Of a stretch of DNA of 64,000 nt, positions 16,819-25,604 are shown in pieces (position 1 is the first letter of the stretch; every line of letters begins with the position of its first letter). Below the pieces are notes generated by a model. The model made no database searches. It saw nothing but the letters and a program-made list of their open reading frames with translations, and was not told the origin of the DNA. The position numbers were made by a program, and so were the translations under genes. Source of the DNA: Microbacterium soli (GTDB lineage Bacteria > Actinomycetota > Actinomycetes > Actinomycetales > Microbacteriaceae); the NCBI RefSeq assembly GCF_039539005.1, contig NZ_BAABCP010000001.1:1426001-1490000 (forward strand), read 5' to 3'.

Positions 16819-19800
16819 ATGTCTCTTCGAAAGCACGCGCGCGGCGCGGCGATCACAGCGGTCACGATTCTCACCGCTGCGGCATCCGTGACATTCGGTC
16901 TGTCGTCGGCGGCGATGGCGGCTGATGACGCGACGACGTACTACATCGACTGTTCGGCCGAGGGCGATGGCAACGGCTCAGAAGCGTCGCCGTTCACGTC
17001 GTTGGACCAGATCAATGCGATCATGCTGACAGCAGGCGATAGAGCATTGTTCCGCCGAGGGGCCACCTGCAACGGAGAGTTCGCCCCTCAAGGCGGCGGT
17101 TCACAGGCGGCTCCGGTCGTGATCGCCGATTACGGCGATGCGGCGACGCGCGCGGTCATCGACGCGGACGGCGCGGAGAACGGCGTGCTGCTGAAGAACA
17201 ACAGCTTTCTGCATCTGACCGACCTCGAGGTCGTGGCTCCGGGGGACAACATCCAGAAGCGCAGGGGGGTCGCCATCACGGGCGAGGACGGCGGTGCGCT
17301 GAAGGGGATCCGCGTTGAAGGCATGTACATCCACGACGTACGAGGCACACTCCCGGCGGTTGCCGATCCCGGCTCTGTCGGAAGTTTCAAGGGCAAGACC
17401 GACACCGCGACCGGAGGCATCATCGTCGATGCCGAGGGAGACAAGACGCCGACGTGGTTCGAGGGACTTCAGATCCTCAACAACCGCATCGAAGATGTGG
17501 ACCGGCAGGGCATCTATTTCTGGTCGAATTGGTGTCAGCGGCCGATGCTCAATCGCTGGGGCAACTTCTGCGATCAGCCTTGGGCGCCGAGCACGGACGT
17601 CTTGGTGGCGGGCAATGAACTCCGCAGTATCGGCGGAGACGGGCTCGTCCTCCACAACGTGGATGGTGGCGTGGTCGAGCACAACACGCTCGACGGCTTC
17701 AACCGCCGGTCCAAGTCGAACAATGCCGGGCTGTGGACGGCGAACGCCGACAACGTGACGTTCCAGTACAACCGCGTGATGAACGGGCTGAGCACGTACG
17801 ACACACAAGCGTTCGACATCGACCACGCGACGAACGACATCACCATTCGCTACAACTTCTCTCGTGACAACGAGGGAGGATTTCTGCTCCTGTGTCCGGA
17901 CAACAGTGGAACGATCAACGCGAGGGTCCACGACAACATCTCGGTGAACGAGGGCGCCCGTGTCGTTCAGAACGGGTGCGGCGGACCGGTCAAGGACGCG
18001 CAGATCTACAACAACACGATCTACTCCGACTCGACGGCTCAGCAGTTCTGGCTGGGCAGTGGGACCAATGCGACGGTCGATGTGTTCAACAACCTCATCG
18101 TCGCCGAGGGCGAGGGCAGGATCACGTACGGCGTGCCGACCGGCGTGAACGTGCATGACAACCTTTTCCAAGGGGTCGACATCGGGGACGCCGAGTCCGA
18201 CAACATCGTCACCGATGACGCTGCCCTCAGCGACCCGCGCAGCTACGAGCCAGACGGATACCGGTTGCTCTCCGATAGTCCGGCGATCGGTGCGGGCATC
18301 CCGCGGCCGGAGGAGGGGACGACGGACTTCTTCGATACGCCCGCTCCCGGAGGCGATGCGGAACCGGTCAACATCGGCGCTTATCAGGGTGACGGGTTCC
18401 CGGCCCCCGACAGCGTGGAATGCACCGCGAGACTGCGTGCGGAGGGCGGCACAGTGGTGGATGGCATCGCCGCTTTCACACTCACATCGACGAATCCCTG
18501 TGCGCACGATGTGCCTGGTGGGCCTGTCACGGTCAGCGTCTCTCCGGACTTCGAGATCGTCGGGGTCCCCGGTCTGCCCGAGGTGCCGTCGGGCGAGTCC
18601 GCGAAGACGGAGGTGCGGATAGCCGTCCCCGCGGAGACTGCGTCGGGGAGATATCCTGTGGCCTTCTCGCAGGACGGAGTGCGTCCCGTGACCGGTGTGA
18701 TCACCGTGCCACAGAGGTATTCCGAGATCGCCGCGGAGGACTTCGACGATGTCATCGAGGGAGACGTCCCTGTGGGATGGACGCGGACGGACGCGAACGG
18801 CTCGGGTGTCGCCGACCTTGACGGTGACCGTTCCCTGAGGATCGAACGAATCGAATCCACCACGAATGTCGCTCGTTGGGACTTCGGGGAGGATGAGTCG
18901 CCGGACCGTGTCGCCTTCGCAGTGCGCGCCGCACAGACCGACAGCGCACTCGGGGTGCACCTGCTCGATGCGGACGGTGGTGCTGTGGCGAGGATCTCGC
19001 TCGCCGATATCGGCGTGTGGTCGTATTCGGACAATGCGTACTTCACCGACACCGATGAGTCGTATGCTGCGGACACCTGGTACGACGTGGTCATCGAGCG
19101 CAGCGGCGACAGGTTCACGGTGGCCGTGGATGGAGAGCTGCTCGGTACCGGCGCCGTGGGCAGCGTGAAGCCGATCGCTGCGCTGCGGGTTCAGGTTCCC
19201 AGCAGTGCGCGCAATGATGGTTCCTTCGCCGTCGACGACATCGTGCTCGAGCAGGAGTCGGAGGGCGGTCTTGTGCCGGCCGATCCGAAGCCGGCCGACA
19301 CGGTGAAGACGGAGCCCGTTGAGCGCGAAGCGGCGGATGCGGGGGAGTCCGCAAGCGAGGGTCCTTCGATCGTTCCGCAACGCCCGGCCGTGGTCGAAGC
19401 GGGGAACAGCGCGGCGTTCGAGGTTCGTGGGTTCCGCGCGAATGAGCCGGTGACGGTCACCGTCGGTGAGAGCTCCGGTACGGCGTACACGGATGAGTCG
19501 GGACGCACCGTCGTCGCCGTGCCGCTCGGAGAGCGCACGGTCATCTCGGATGCCGAGGTCCGTGCCGAACAGGATCGTTTGGGTGACGGGATCCTGGTCG
19601 GATGGCCGTCGGACACCGACGAGGAGCAGAACGGCGGCGGATCATCGCCGTCGGGGCAGCCGACTGCATCGGTGGGTGCGGATGACGGGGCCCCCGCCGC
19701 GACGGTGTCCTTCGGATCGGATGAACTCGCGGAGACCGGGCAGGAGCTTCCCTGGGCGCCCGTCGGCGCGGCCGTGATTCTGCTGGCGCTCGCTGCCGGC

Positions 19801-19830
19801 CTGATGGTGAGGAGGCGTCGCTTGCATTAG
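16819..19830 (+). CDS. Secreted right-handed beta-helix (pectin lyase-fold) protein, LAxTG-anchored
   Basis: This 1003-residue surface protein has a signal peptide ending in AMA-AD near residue 34, then a right-handed beta-helix of roughly residues 40-530 with repeated NN.I and HDN turns (DLEVVAPGDNI, QILNNRIEDVDRQG, VHDNISVNEGARVVQNGCGG). Next come an Ig-like domain (about 535-630), a LamG-like jelly roll (about 640-815), a second Ig-like domain (PAVVEAGNSAAFEVRG), a Ser/Gly linker and a sortase signal (LAETG at about 970, hydrophobic stretch, RRRRLH). Pectin-lyase-fold proteins cleave or bind acidic polysaccharides; no catalytic residues can be assigned here. The shared operator links it to the sulfatase and importer, so it likely handles polysaccharide at the cell surface. 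Confidence 0.88.
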   Translation: MSLRKHARGAAITAVTILTAAASVTFGLSSAAMAADDATTYYIDCSAEGDGNGSEASPFTSLDQINAIMLTAGDRALFRRGATCNGEFAPQGGGSQAAPVVIADYGDAATRAVIDADGAENGVLLKNNSFLHLTDLEVVAPGDNIQKRRGVAITGEDGGALKGIRVEGMYIHDVRGTLPAVADPGSVGSFKGKTDTATGGIIVDAEGDKTPTWFEGLQILNNRIEDVDRQGIYFWSNWCQRPMLNRWGNFCDQPWAPSTDVLVAGNELRSIGGDGLVLHNVDGGVVEHNTLDGFNRRSKSNNAGLWTANADNVTFQYNRVMNGLSTYDTQAFDIDHATNDITIRYNFSRDNEGGFLLLCPDNSGTINARVHDNISVNEGARVVQNGCGGPVKDAQIYNNTIYSDSTAQQFWLGSGTNATVDVFNNLIVAEGEGRITYGVPTGVNVHDNLFQGVDIGDAESDNIVTDDAALSDPRSYEPDGYRLLSDSPAIGAGIPRPEEGTTDFFDTPAPGGDAEPVNIGAYQGDGFPAPDSVECTARLRAEGGTVVDGIAAFTLTSTNPCAHDVPGGPVTVSVSPDFEIVGVPGLPEVPSGESAKTEVRIAVPAETASGRYPVAFSQDGVRPVTGVITVPQRYSEIAAEDFDDVIEGDVPVGWTRTDANGSGVADLDGDRSLRIERIESTTNVARWDFGEDESPDRVAFAVRAAQTDSALGVHLLDADGGAVARISLADIGVWSYSDNAYFTDTDESYAADTWYDVVIERSGDRFTVAVDGELLGTGAVGSVKPIAALRVQVPSSARNDGSFAVDDIVLEQESEGGLVPADPKPADTVKTEPVEREAADAGESASEGPSIVPQRPAVVEAGNSAAFEVRGFRANEPVTVTVGESSGTAYTDESGRTVVAVPLGERTVISDAEVRAEQDRLGDGILVGWPSDTDEEQNGGGSSPSGQPTASVGADDGAPAATVSFGSDELAETGQELPWAPVGAAVILLALAAGLMVRRRRLH

Positions 19831-19850
19831 TTGCTGGTAGTAATTATTAT
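19822..19850 (+). promoter_or_regulatory. ROK-type operator and promoter, copy C (Opp-type importer)
   Basis: A -35 TTGCAT (19822-19827) and a good -10 TATTAT (19845-19850) are 17 bases apart. The operator TTAGTTG-N6-GTAATTA occupies 19827-19846, in exactly the same phase as copy B. The motif overlaps the TAG stop codon of the beta-helix gene, so this promoter begins inside the end of the upstream gene. Confidence 0.7.
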
Positions 19851-19889
19851 GACAAGAGTCAAGACGGTTTATCGACGAAGGAGTCACAG

Positions 19890-21443
19890 GTGAAAGACAA
19901 TCGCCGCCGAACGGCAGCTCTCGCAATAGCAACCTTGACCGCTGTGCTCCTGGCAGGGTGCGCCTCGGCAGTGGAGCAGGCCGAGTCATCGGGCGACGGT
20001 GAGGCCACGGACGGCGGGACGCTCACCATCGTCCAGTCGGCCGACATCTCGCCGAACACGATGTTCTCCCAGAACAATCCGAACATGAGTGTGGAGCGCG
20101 CGATCTTCAATTCGCTCGTGCAGTACGACCACAAGACGCTGGAGCCGTTGCCCGAGCTCGCGACGTCGTGGACGCTCTCCGACGACGGCACGCAGATCAC
20201 TTTCGCCCTCCGCGACGATGTGACCTTCCATGACGGGCGGGCGTTCACCGCCGACGATGTCCTCGCGAGCATCGATACGCTTCTTCGTCCCGAAGTGCCC
20301 TCTCAGACCAAACACATCGCCGCGGAGATCACCGAGAAGAAGGCCGTCGACGATCACACGGTGCAGATCACGTTCGGCAAAGCGATGAGCAACTACATGG
20401 ACCTGTTCCTCATGATGCCGATCATCGACGGCACCGATCCGGACGGAATGCTGTCGGGGAAGAACATGAACGGGACGGGCCCCTTCAAGGTCGAGTCCTA
20501 TTCCCCCGGGCAAGGCGCCGATCTGGTCAAGAACGATGACTACTGGGTGAAGGGGGCCCCGCATCTCGACGGGGTGAGATTCACCGTGGTGCGGGACTCG
20601 CAGTCGATGCTCTCATCGCTGAAGGCCGGACAGAGTCAGCTCGCGCTGGATCTGTCTCCGCTGGATGCCGCCAGCATCGAGGACCAGCCCGGCTTCGATC
20701 TGGTGAGATCCGACGCGAACGACTCTGCGCAGTACATCGGATCCAGCGTGTCGGTGCCGGTCCTGAAAGACAAGCGGGTCCGGCAGGCGATCTCCTACGC
20801 CATCGACCGTGAACGCATCCTCGAACAGGTCGACGGCGGAATCGGGACGGTAACAGCTCTCCCCTGGGCGGAGAGCTCGCCGGCCTACGACGCAGACAAG
20901 GCGAACCACTTCGAGCGCGACATCGACAAGGCCAAGAGCCTGCTCAGCGAGGCGGGCGCCGATGGCGAGAGCGTGAAGATCTACTTCAATTCGGGCTTCC
21001 CCCCCTCGGCGGGTATGGCTGAAGTGATCGAATACGACCTCCAGGAAGCCGGCCTCAAGCCGGTGCTGATGCCGCTTCAAGCCAGCGACTTCACCTCTCG
21101 GCTGCAAGGGGCGAAGTTCGACGGCCTGTTCCTCGCCGGGCACGGCTTCGGGCAACTGCACCCAGCCACCCTGATCAAGGGCGCCTTCCCGTTCAATGCC
21201 GATAAGAACGCATCCGGCTTCGACAGCGACGAGTACCGGGCCTTGGCTGACAAGATCTGGCAGAGCAGCGGCGACATCGATCAGGCGACCTATGATCAGG
21301 TCAACGAATTCCTGCTCGACCAGCAGTTCGTCAGCGACTTGGTGCTCTCTACGCACACCTACGCGATCAGTGACTCGCTGAAGGGTCTGGACGAGACGAT
21401 GCTCGACTACTTGATCCTGGACGAAGCGTACCTGCAGAAGTAG
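19890..21443 (+). CDS. ABC transporter substrate-binding lipoprotein, family 5 (Opp/Dpp-like)
   Basis: This 517-residue extracytoplasmic binding protein starts at GTG 19890 after GAAGGAG and has a lipobox LAGC (Cys24). The mature part shows family 5 signatures: YDHKTLEPLPELATSWTLSDDG, FTADDVLASIDTLL, TGPFKVESYSPGQGADLVKNDDYW and VRQAISYAIDRERI. Proteins of this family bind peptides, but in Actinobacteria many bind oligosaccharides. With a sulfatase, ROK repressor and beta-helix protein under the same operator, an oligosaccharide ligand is the better guess. It heads an importer operon running to the fused ATPase at 25441. Confidence 0.92.
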   Translation: MKDNRRRTAALAIATLTAVLLAGCASAVEQAESSGDGEATDGGTLTIVQSADISPNTMFSQNNPNMSVERAIFNSLVQYDHKTLEPLPELATSWTLSDDGTQITFALRDDVTFHDGRAFTADDVLASIDTLLRPEVPSQTKHIAAEITEKKAVDDHTVQITFGKAMSNYMDLFLMMPIIDGTDPDGMLSGKNMNGTGPFKVESYSPGQGADLVKNDDYWVKGAPHLDGVRFTVVRDSQSMLSSLKAGQSQLALDLSPLDAASIEDQPGFDLVRSDANDSAQYIGSSVSVPVLKDKRVRQAISYAIDRERILEQVDGGIGTVTALPWAESSPAYDADKANHFERDIDKAKSLLSEAGADGESVKIYFNSGFPPSAGMAEVIEYDLQEAGLKPVLMPLQASDFTSRLQGAKFDGLFLAGHGFGQLHPATLIKGAFPFNADKNASGFDSDEYRALADKIWQSSGDIDQATYDQVNEFLLDQQFVSDLVLSTHTYAISDSLKGLDETMLDYLILDEAYLQK

Positions 21444-21457
21444 TAGGTGATCGCCGG

Positions 21458-21489
21458 CCGGTGGTGCGGGCTTCGGCGCGCACCACCGG
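21458..21489 (+). terminator. GC-rich stem-loop between binding protein and permease
   Basis: CCGGTGGTGCG (21458-21468) pairs perfectly with CGCACCACCGG (21479-21489) around a 10-base loop. There is no T-tract and the permease genes follow directly. It more likely stabilises or partly terminates the message, giving more binding protein than membrane subunits, as known for malE-malF-like operons. Confidence 0.65.
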
Positions 21490-21516
21490 GCTGTTCAGGG
21501 TATTCAGGGAGCTGTG

Positions 21517-22467
21517 ATGCTGCGTTACATCCTTCGTCGCCTGCCGGCGACGATCGTCGTCCTTCTGATCTCGTCGGTCGCCATCTTCGTGATCATCCGT
21601 CTCGCACCGGGCGATCCGGCGACACTGGTCGCGGGGCCGGATGCCGACGACCAGACGATTGCCGCGATCCGTTCCGAACTCGGCCTCGACAAACCGCTGG
21701 TCGTGCAGTACTTGACCTGGCTCGGTGGCGTATTGACCGGGAACCTCGGTACCTCCTATCTTCTGCAGGCGCCGATCTCGGAACTCATAGGTCAGAGCCT
21801 CGGCAACACGATCATGCTGGCCACCGCTGCGACGATCATCGCTGTCATCGGTGGCGGCATCGTCGGCTACATCATGGGGACCACTCGTTCGTCGTTCCTC
21901 CGCACAGCGCTCTCCGGCGTCAATTCGCTCGGAATCGCGGTGCCCACGTACGTCACCGGTGTTCTGCTGGTCCTCGTCTTCGCCGTCACCTGGCGCATCC
22001 TGCCCCCCGGCGGCATGGGCCCCGGCCTGCGGGACTTCTCCCTGGGCTGGCAGTACCTGCTGATGCCGGCGATCGCTCTGAGCTTGCCGACCGCGGCCAC
22101 ACTGGCACGGTTCCTGGCGGCGTCGCTGCGGCAGACGCTCGGCCAGGACTTCGTTCAGACCGGCATCGCGAAGGGGCTTCGCAACCGCCGTCTGATCGGC
22201 GCGCACGTTCTTCCCAATTCTCTGCCTCCGGTGATCACCGTGCTCGGTCTGCAGATCGGTCAGATGCTCGGCGGTGCGATCATCATCGAGACCATCTTCG
22301 CGTGGCCGGGCATCGGGCAGCTTCTGCTGCAGGCGGTGAACGGCAACGACTACCTCCTCACGCAGGCGTTGCTCCTCATCGCCGTCGCCGTCTTCATCAT
22401 CGTCCAACTGGTCAACGACGTCGTCGACGCGGCGATGGACCCGCGCATCCGATTGGAACTGAAATGA
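21517..22467 (+). CDS. ABC transporter permease, DppB/OppB-like
   Basis: This 316-residue membrane protein begins MLRYILRRLPATIVVLLISS, the usual start of OppB/DppB subunits. It carries LAPGDPATLVAGPDA and the conserved C-terminal coupling loop with RQTLGQDFVQTGIAKGL and HVLPNSLPPVITVLG. ATG 21517 is chosen over GTG 21514 because AGGGAG sits five bases before the ATG. It forms the channel with the next gene, whose ATG overlaps its stop. Confidence 0.93.
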   Translation: MLRYILRRLPATIVVLLISSVAIFVIIRLAPGDPATLVAGPDADDQTIAAIRSELGLDKPLVVQYLTWLGGVLTGNLGTSYLLQAPISELIGQSLGNTIMLATAATIIAVIGGGIVGYIMGTTRSSFLRTALSGVNSLGIAVPTYVTGVLLVLVFAVTWRILPPGGMGPGLRDFSLGWQYLLMPAIALSLPTAATLARFLAASLRQTLGQDFVQTGIAKGLRNRRLIGAHVLPNSLPPVITVLGLQIGQMLGGAIIIETIFAWPGIGQLLLQAVNGNDYLLTQALLLIAVAVFIIVQLVNDVVDAAMDPRIRLELK

Positions 22468-23333
22468 CCGCCGTCACTGACACCGTCGCCATGGCAACCG
22501 CACCCGCGAAGCGCTCACGGCGTCGCTCGCTCCTGCGCGGGCTCCGCAGCCCTGAAGCGATCGTCGGGATCGTGATCATCGTGGTCGCGGCTGCGGTCGG
22601 CATCGCCGCGCCGCTTTTCACACCGTACTCACCGGTCGACCAGGGGCCGGATGCGTTTCTCCCGCCCGGTGCCGCACACCTGCTGGGAACCGATGAGTTC
22701 GGGCGTGACCTCATGACACGCGTGCTCTACGGAATTCGTCAGGATCTGATAGTCGGTGCGATCGCGGTACCGATCGGTGCCGTCATAGGGACGATCCTCG
22801 GTGCGGTGAGCACGATGCACAAAGTGCTCGACATGCTCGTCCAGCGCGCCTTCGACGTCTCCTTGGCCTTCACAGGCCTTGTGATGGGCGTGACGGTGGC
22901 CGCGCTCATCGGGCCAGGACTCGTTGCAGTGCTCGTGACGGTGTCATTGGTCAACATCCCGTTGTTCGGGCGGCTCTCACGCAACGCCATCCGGGGCCTT
23001 CGTTCGCGGGAGTACGTGCTGGCGGCGCGCATCGTCGGTGTGCTTCCGCTGCGCGTACTGTTCCGCCATGTCCTGCCCAATGCGCTCGATGCGCTGATCG
23101 TCCAGGCGGCGGTGAGCCTCTCGCTCGCTGTCTTCCTCGAAGGCGCGATGAGCTTCGTCGGCATTGGTGTCCGACCGCCCGAGCCGTCGTTGGGCTCGTT
23201 GCTTCGCACGAGCATCAGCTTTCTCGACCGTGCGCCGATGTACGCGATCGCTCCCATGATCGTCGTGACCGCACTCGTTCTCGCATTCAATCTGGTCGGG
23301 GATGGGTTGAACAAGGGACTGCTCAAGCGATGA
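22464..23333 (+). CDS. ABC transporter permease, DppC/OppC-like
   Basis: This 289-residue OppC/DppC-type subunit has a short cytoplasmic N-terminus with a basic stretch (KRSRRRSLLRGLRS), a first membrane helix, the segment HLLGTDEFGRDLMTRVLYG that is diagnostic of the family, and the ATPase-coupling loop REYVLAARIVGVLPLRVLFRH. A longer open frame upstream is out of register with the first permease and is rejected. ATG 22464 overlaps the previous stop as ATGA, and its own stop overlaps the ATPase gene in the same way. Confidence 0.93.
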   Translation: MTAVTDTVAMATAPAKRSRRRSLLRGLRSPEAIVGIVIIVVAAAVGIAAPLFTPYSPVDQGPDAFLPPGAAHLLGTDEFGRDLMTRVLYGIRQDLIVGAIAVPIGAVIGTILGAVSTMHKVLDMLVQRAFDVSLAFTGLVMGVTVAALIGPGLVAVLVTVSLVNIPLFGRLSRNAIRGLRSREYVLAARIVGVLPLRVLFRHVLPNALDALIVQAAVSLSLAVFLEGAMSFVGIGVRPPEPSLGSLLRTSISFLDRAPMYAIAPMIVVTALVLAFNLVGDGLNKGLLKR

Positions 23334-25441
23334 CTGAGATGAAATCCGTCGCCCCCGTGCTGCGTGTTCGGGATCTTCACACGACATTCGACACCGACGA
23401 CGGGCCGGTTTCAGCGGTCCGCGGGGTCGACTTCGACATCGCACATGGAGAGGTCCTTGCTCTCGTCGGGGAGTCGGGTTCCGGCAAGTCCGTCACCGCG
23501 ACGTCGATTCTGAACATGGTGCGCGCACCGGGACGCGTGGAGTCCGGGTCCGTGGAGTTCGACGGGACCGACTTCCTCTCGCTGTCGGATGCGGAGCAGC
23601 GGGAGATCCGTGGGCAGGGGATCGGCATGATCTTCCAGGATCCGATCGGCTCGTTGAATCCGCTGATGAAGGTGCGGGACCAGCTCGTCGAGACGATACG
23701 CGCGCACGGTTCGATCGGGCGGCGGGAGGCGGAGCGCCGCAGCATCCAACTGCTCGCCGACGTGGGCATCCCCGACCCTGAGGCTCGCATGGCCGATTAT
23801 CCCCTGGCGTTCTCCGGCGGCATGTCGCAGCGCGTCATGATCGCGATGGCGCTCGCCAATCGGCCGAAGCTCATCATCGCCGACGAACCGACGACGGCAC
23901 TGGATGTGACCATCCAAGCGCAGATCCTCGAGCTGCTGATCGAACTCGGCAGAGCGCAGGGGACGGCGGTGCTCCTGATCACCCACAACCTCGGGGTCGT
24001 GGCCAGGGCGTGCAATCGTGTTGCGGTCATGTATGCGGGCAAGATCGTCGAGACGGGACCGGTCGGTGAGGTGTTCGCCGCACCGCAGCATCCGTACACT
24101 CGTGATCTGCTCAGTGCGACGCCGTCGTTGGAGCGATCGAAGGGTTTGCCGCTCGTCGCGATCGACGGCCGGCCGCCGCTGTTGAGCAAGCCGCCGAAAG
24201 GGTGCGCCTATGCGGACCGTGATCCGCGCGCATTCGACCGCTGCTGGGTGGAAGATCCCGCGCTCGTGGGCGGAGATCGCAGACGGGCGTGCTGGCTGCC
24301 GTTGACGGACGGCACAGTGCCGCCTCGCGATGCAGCACCTGAACAGGTCGCTGAGTCTCGGAACGCAGCCGGGGGCGTGGTGCTCGATATCGAGGATGTG
24401 CGACGAACCTACCCGGTGGGTCCGAAGACGCTGTTCGGGAGGCAGAAGCAGACTCTGCATGCCGTCGACGGCGTGAGTTTCGCTGTTCGTCGTGGCGAGA
24501 CGGTGGGGCTGATCGGTGAATCAGGATGCGGCAAGTCGACCCTCGGACGCCTCATCCTCGGTATCGAGGAACCGGTCGAAGGCGACATTCGCTTCGAAGG
24601 GCGGTCGATTCTGGGTATGCGAGGCGCACAGCGACGCGCATACAACCAGCAGGTTCAGCTGGTCTTCCAGAACCCCATGGGGGCGCTCAACCCCCGGATG
24701 ACGGTGGGACAGTCCATTGCGGAAGCGCTGCGAAACGGCGTTCTCGATGCGGAGCAGCGCGCGGCACGGGTGGTGGAATTGCTCTCGCTCGTCGGGATGG
24801 ATGCAGCAGCTGCGGAACGCTATCCACACGAGTTCTCCGGAGGCCAACGCCAACGCGTCGTGATAGCGAGAGCACTCGCGGTCGACCCGACGCTGATCGT
24901 GCTCGATGAGGCAGTGGCCGCGCTCGATGTCTCCCTTCAGGCGCAGGTGATCAATCTGCTGCGCCGGTTGCAGGAGCAGATTGGGCTGGCGTACGTGTTC
25001 ATCGGACATGACCTGGCGACGGTGCGGTACATCTCAGACCGTATTCTGGTGATGTACCTGGGGGAGATCGTCGAGGAGGGCGATGCTGCGTCGCTGACTG
25101 CTTCGCCGTTGCATCCGTATACGGCGAGCCTCGTGTCGGCGGTGCCGGAGCCCGACCCGGACAGCGCGAAGAGCGTCGAACGGATCATTCTGCGCGGTGA
25201 GGTACCGACGCCGATCGATCCGCCGCAGGCCTGTCGATTCCATACCCGCTGTCCGATCGGTCCCCGATACCGAGAGGATCGCGGCATCTGCGCCACCGAG
25301 AAGCCGGTGCTCGAAGATGTGGGTGACGGGCGTCGGGTGGCCTGCCACTTCCCCGGGGAGCTGGTCTCCGCCGGGCGGACTGCGGATGCGGCAGATCTCG
25401 GGCCCGTTCGCGAGACCGGATCCAGGTATCGCAACGCATAG
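23330..25441 (+). CDS. ABC transporter ATP-binding protein, fused DppD-DppF type
   Basis: This 703-residue protein fuses the two ATPase subunits that are separate in most Opp/Dpp systems. Domain 1 (about 1-330) has [24 protein letters not shown] and [12 protein letters not shown], followed by an oligopeptide-type C-terminal extension with Cys residues ([14 protein letters not shown]). Domain 2 (about 340-690) has [36 protein letters not shown] and a second extension ([20 protein letters not shown]). Such fusions are common in Actinobacteria. The cysteine-rich tails resemble those that hold an iron-sulfur cluster in Dpp ATPases; that is an analogy. It is coupled by an ATGA overlap to the permease. 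Confidence 0.93.
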   Translation: MTEMKSVAPVLRVRDLHTTFDTDDGPVSAVRGVDFDIAHGEVLALVGESGSGKSVTATSILNMVRAPGRVESGSVEFDGTDFLSLSDAEQREIRGQGIGMIFQDPIGSLNPLMKVRDQLVETIRAHGSIGRREAERRSIQLLADVGIPDPEARMADYPLAFSGGMSQRVMIAMALANRPKLIIADEPTTALDVTIQAQILELLIELGRAQGTAVLLITHNLGVVARACNRVAVMYAGKIVETGPVGEVFAAPQHPYTRDLLSATPSLERSKGLPLVAIDGRPPLLSKPPKGCAYADRDPRAFDRCWVEDPALVGGDRRRACWLPLTDGTVPPRDAAPEQVAESRNAAGGVVLDIEDVRRTYPVGPKTLFGRQKQTLHAVDGVSFAVRRGETVGLIGESGCGKSTLGRLILGIEEPVEGDIRFEGRSILGMRGAQRRAYNQQVQLVFQNPMGALNPRMTVGQSIAEALRNGVLDAEQRAARVVELLSLVGMDAAAAERYPHEFSGGQRQRVVIARALAVDPTLIVLDEAVAALDVSLQAQVINLLRRLQEQIGLAYVFIGHDLATVRYISDRILVMYLGEIVEEGDAASLTASPLHPYTASLVSAVPEPDPDSAKSVERIILRGEVPTPIDPPQACRFHTRCPIGPRYREDRGICATEKPVLEDVGDGRRVACHFPGELVSAGRTADAADLGPVRETGSRYRNA

Positions 25442-25584
25442 TGCAGAAGGGACAGGGAGCCGCGTCCGAGGAGTGCGGTTCGTGCACCGCGAAGGTGCAC
25501 GAAGAACGTGTGCAGCGGTTGCTGCGCGAGCAGCTGCTCGCCCCAGGGCTGAGCCTGGGCGATGTGCCACGCGACTCCTCCTAA
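25441..25584 (+). CDS. Possible 47-residue small protein with CxxC motif
   Basis: A GTG at 25441 overlaps the TAG stop of the fused ATPase gene (TAGTG) and opens 47 codons before TAA at 25582-25584. The product reads [20 protein letters not shown], then EERVQRLLREQLLAPGLSLG and DVPRDSS. It has one CGSC motif, an amphipathic helix-like middle and no membrane segment. About 80% of third codon positions are G or C, like real genes nearby. There is no clear ribosome site; translation would rely on coupling to the ATPase stop. I do not recognise a family. It could be spurious, because the same stretch also holds several inverted repeats. Confidence 0.35.
   Translation: MQKGQGAASEECGSCTAKVHEERVQRLLREQLLAPGLSLGDVPRDSS
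25479..25503 (+). repeat. Perfect 10-bp stem-loop upstream of the LacI gene
   Basis: TTCGTGCACC (25479-25488) and GGTGCACGAA (25494-25503) are exact complements around a five-base GCGAA loop. Shorter palindromes follow: GAGCAGCTGCTC at 25528-25539 and CCCAGG-N6-CCTGGG at 25542-25559. There is no T-tract. The arms GTGCACC and GGTGCAC resemble the half-sites of the LacI operators downstream, but with five extra bases between them. Confidence 0.6.
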
Positions 25585-25604
25585 GATCGACCCAGGAGGA
25601 CTGG

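Noticed and set aside
16086..16874. Minus-strand frame spanning the gap before the beta-helix gene, considered as a separate gene
   Set aside because: It overlaps the 3' half of the ROK gene in antisense and covers the operator/promoter; no family features are present.
17101..19380. Long minus-strand open frame (759 codons) opposite the beta-helix gene
   Set aside because: It is a mirror of a strongly coding high-GC plus-strand gene. The product is Arg/His/Asp-rich with no domain, and the plus strand has a clear signal peptide and sortase motif.
25479..25503. Hairpin considered as a Rho-independent terminator
   Set aside because: The stem is perfect but no run of T follows on either strand, so it is listed only as a repeat.
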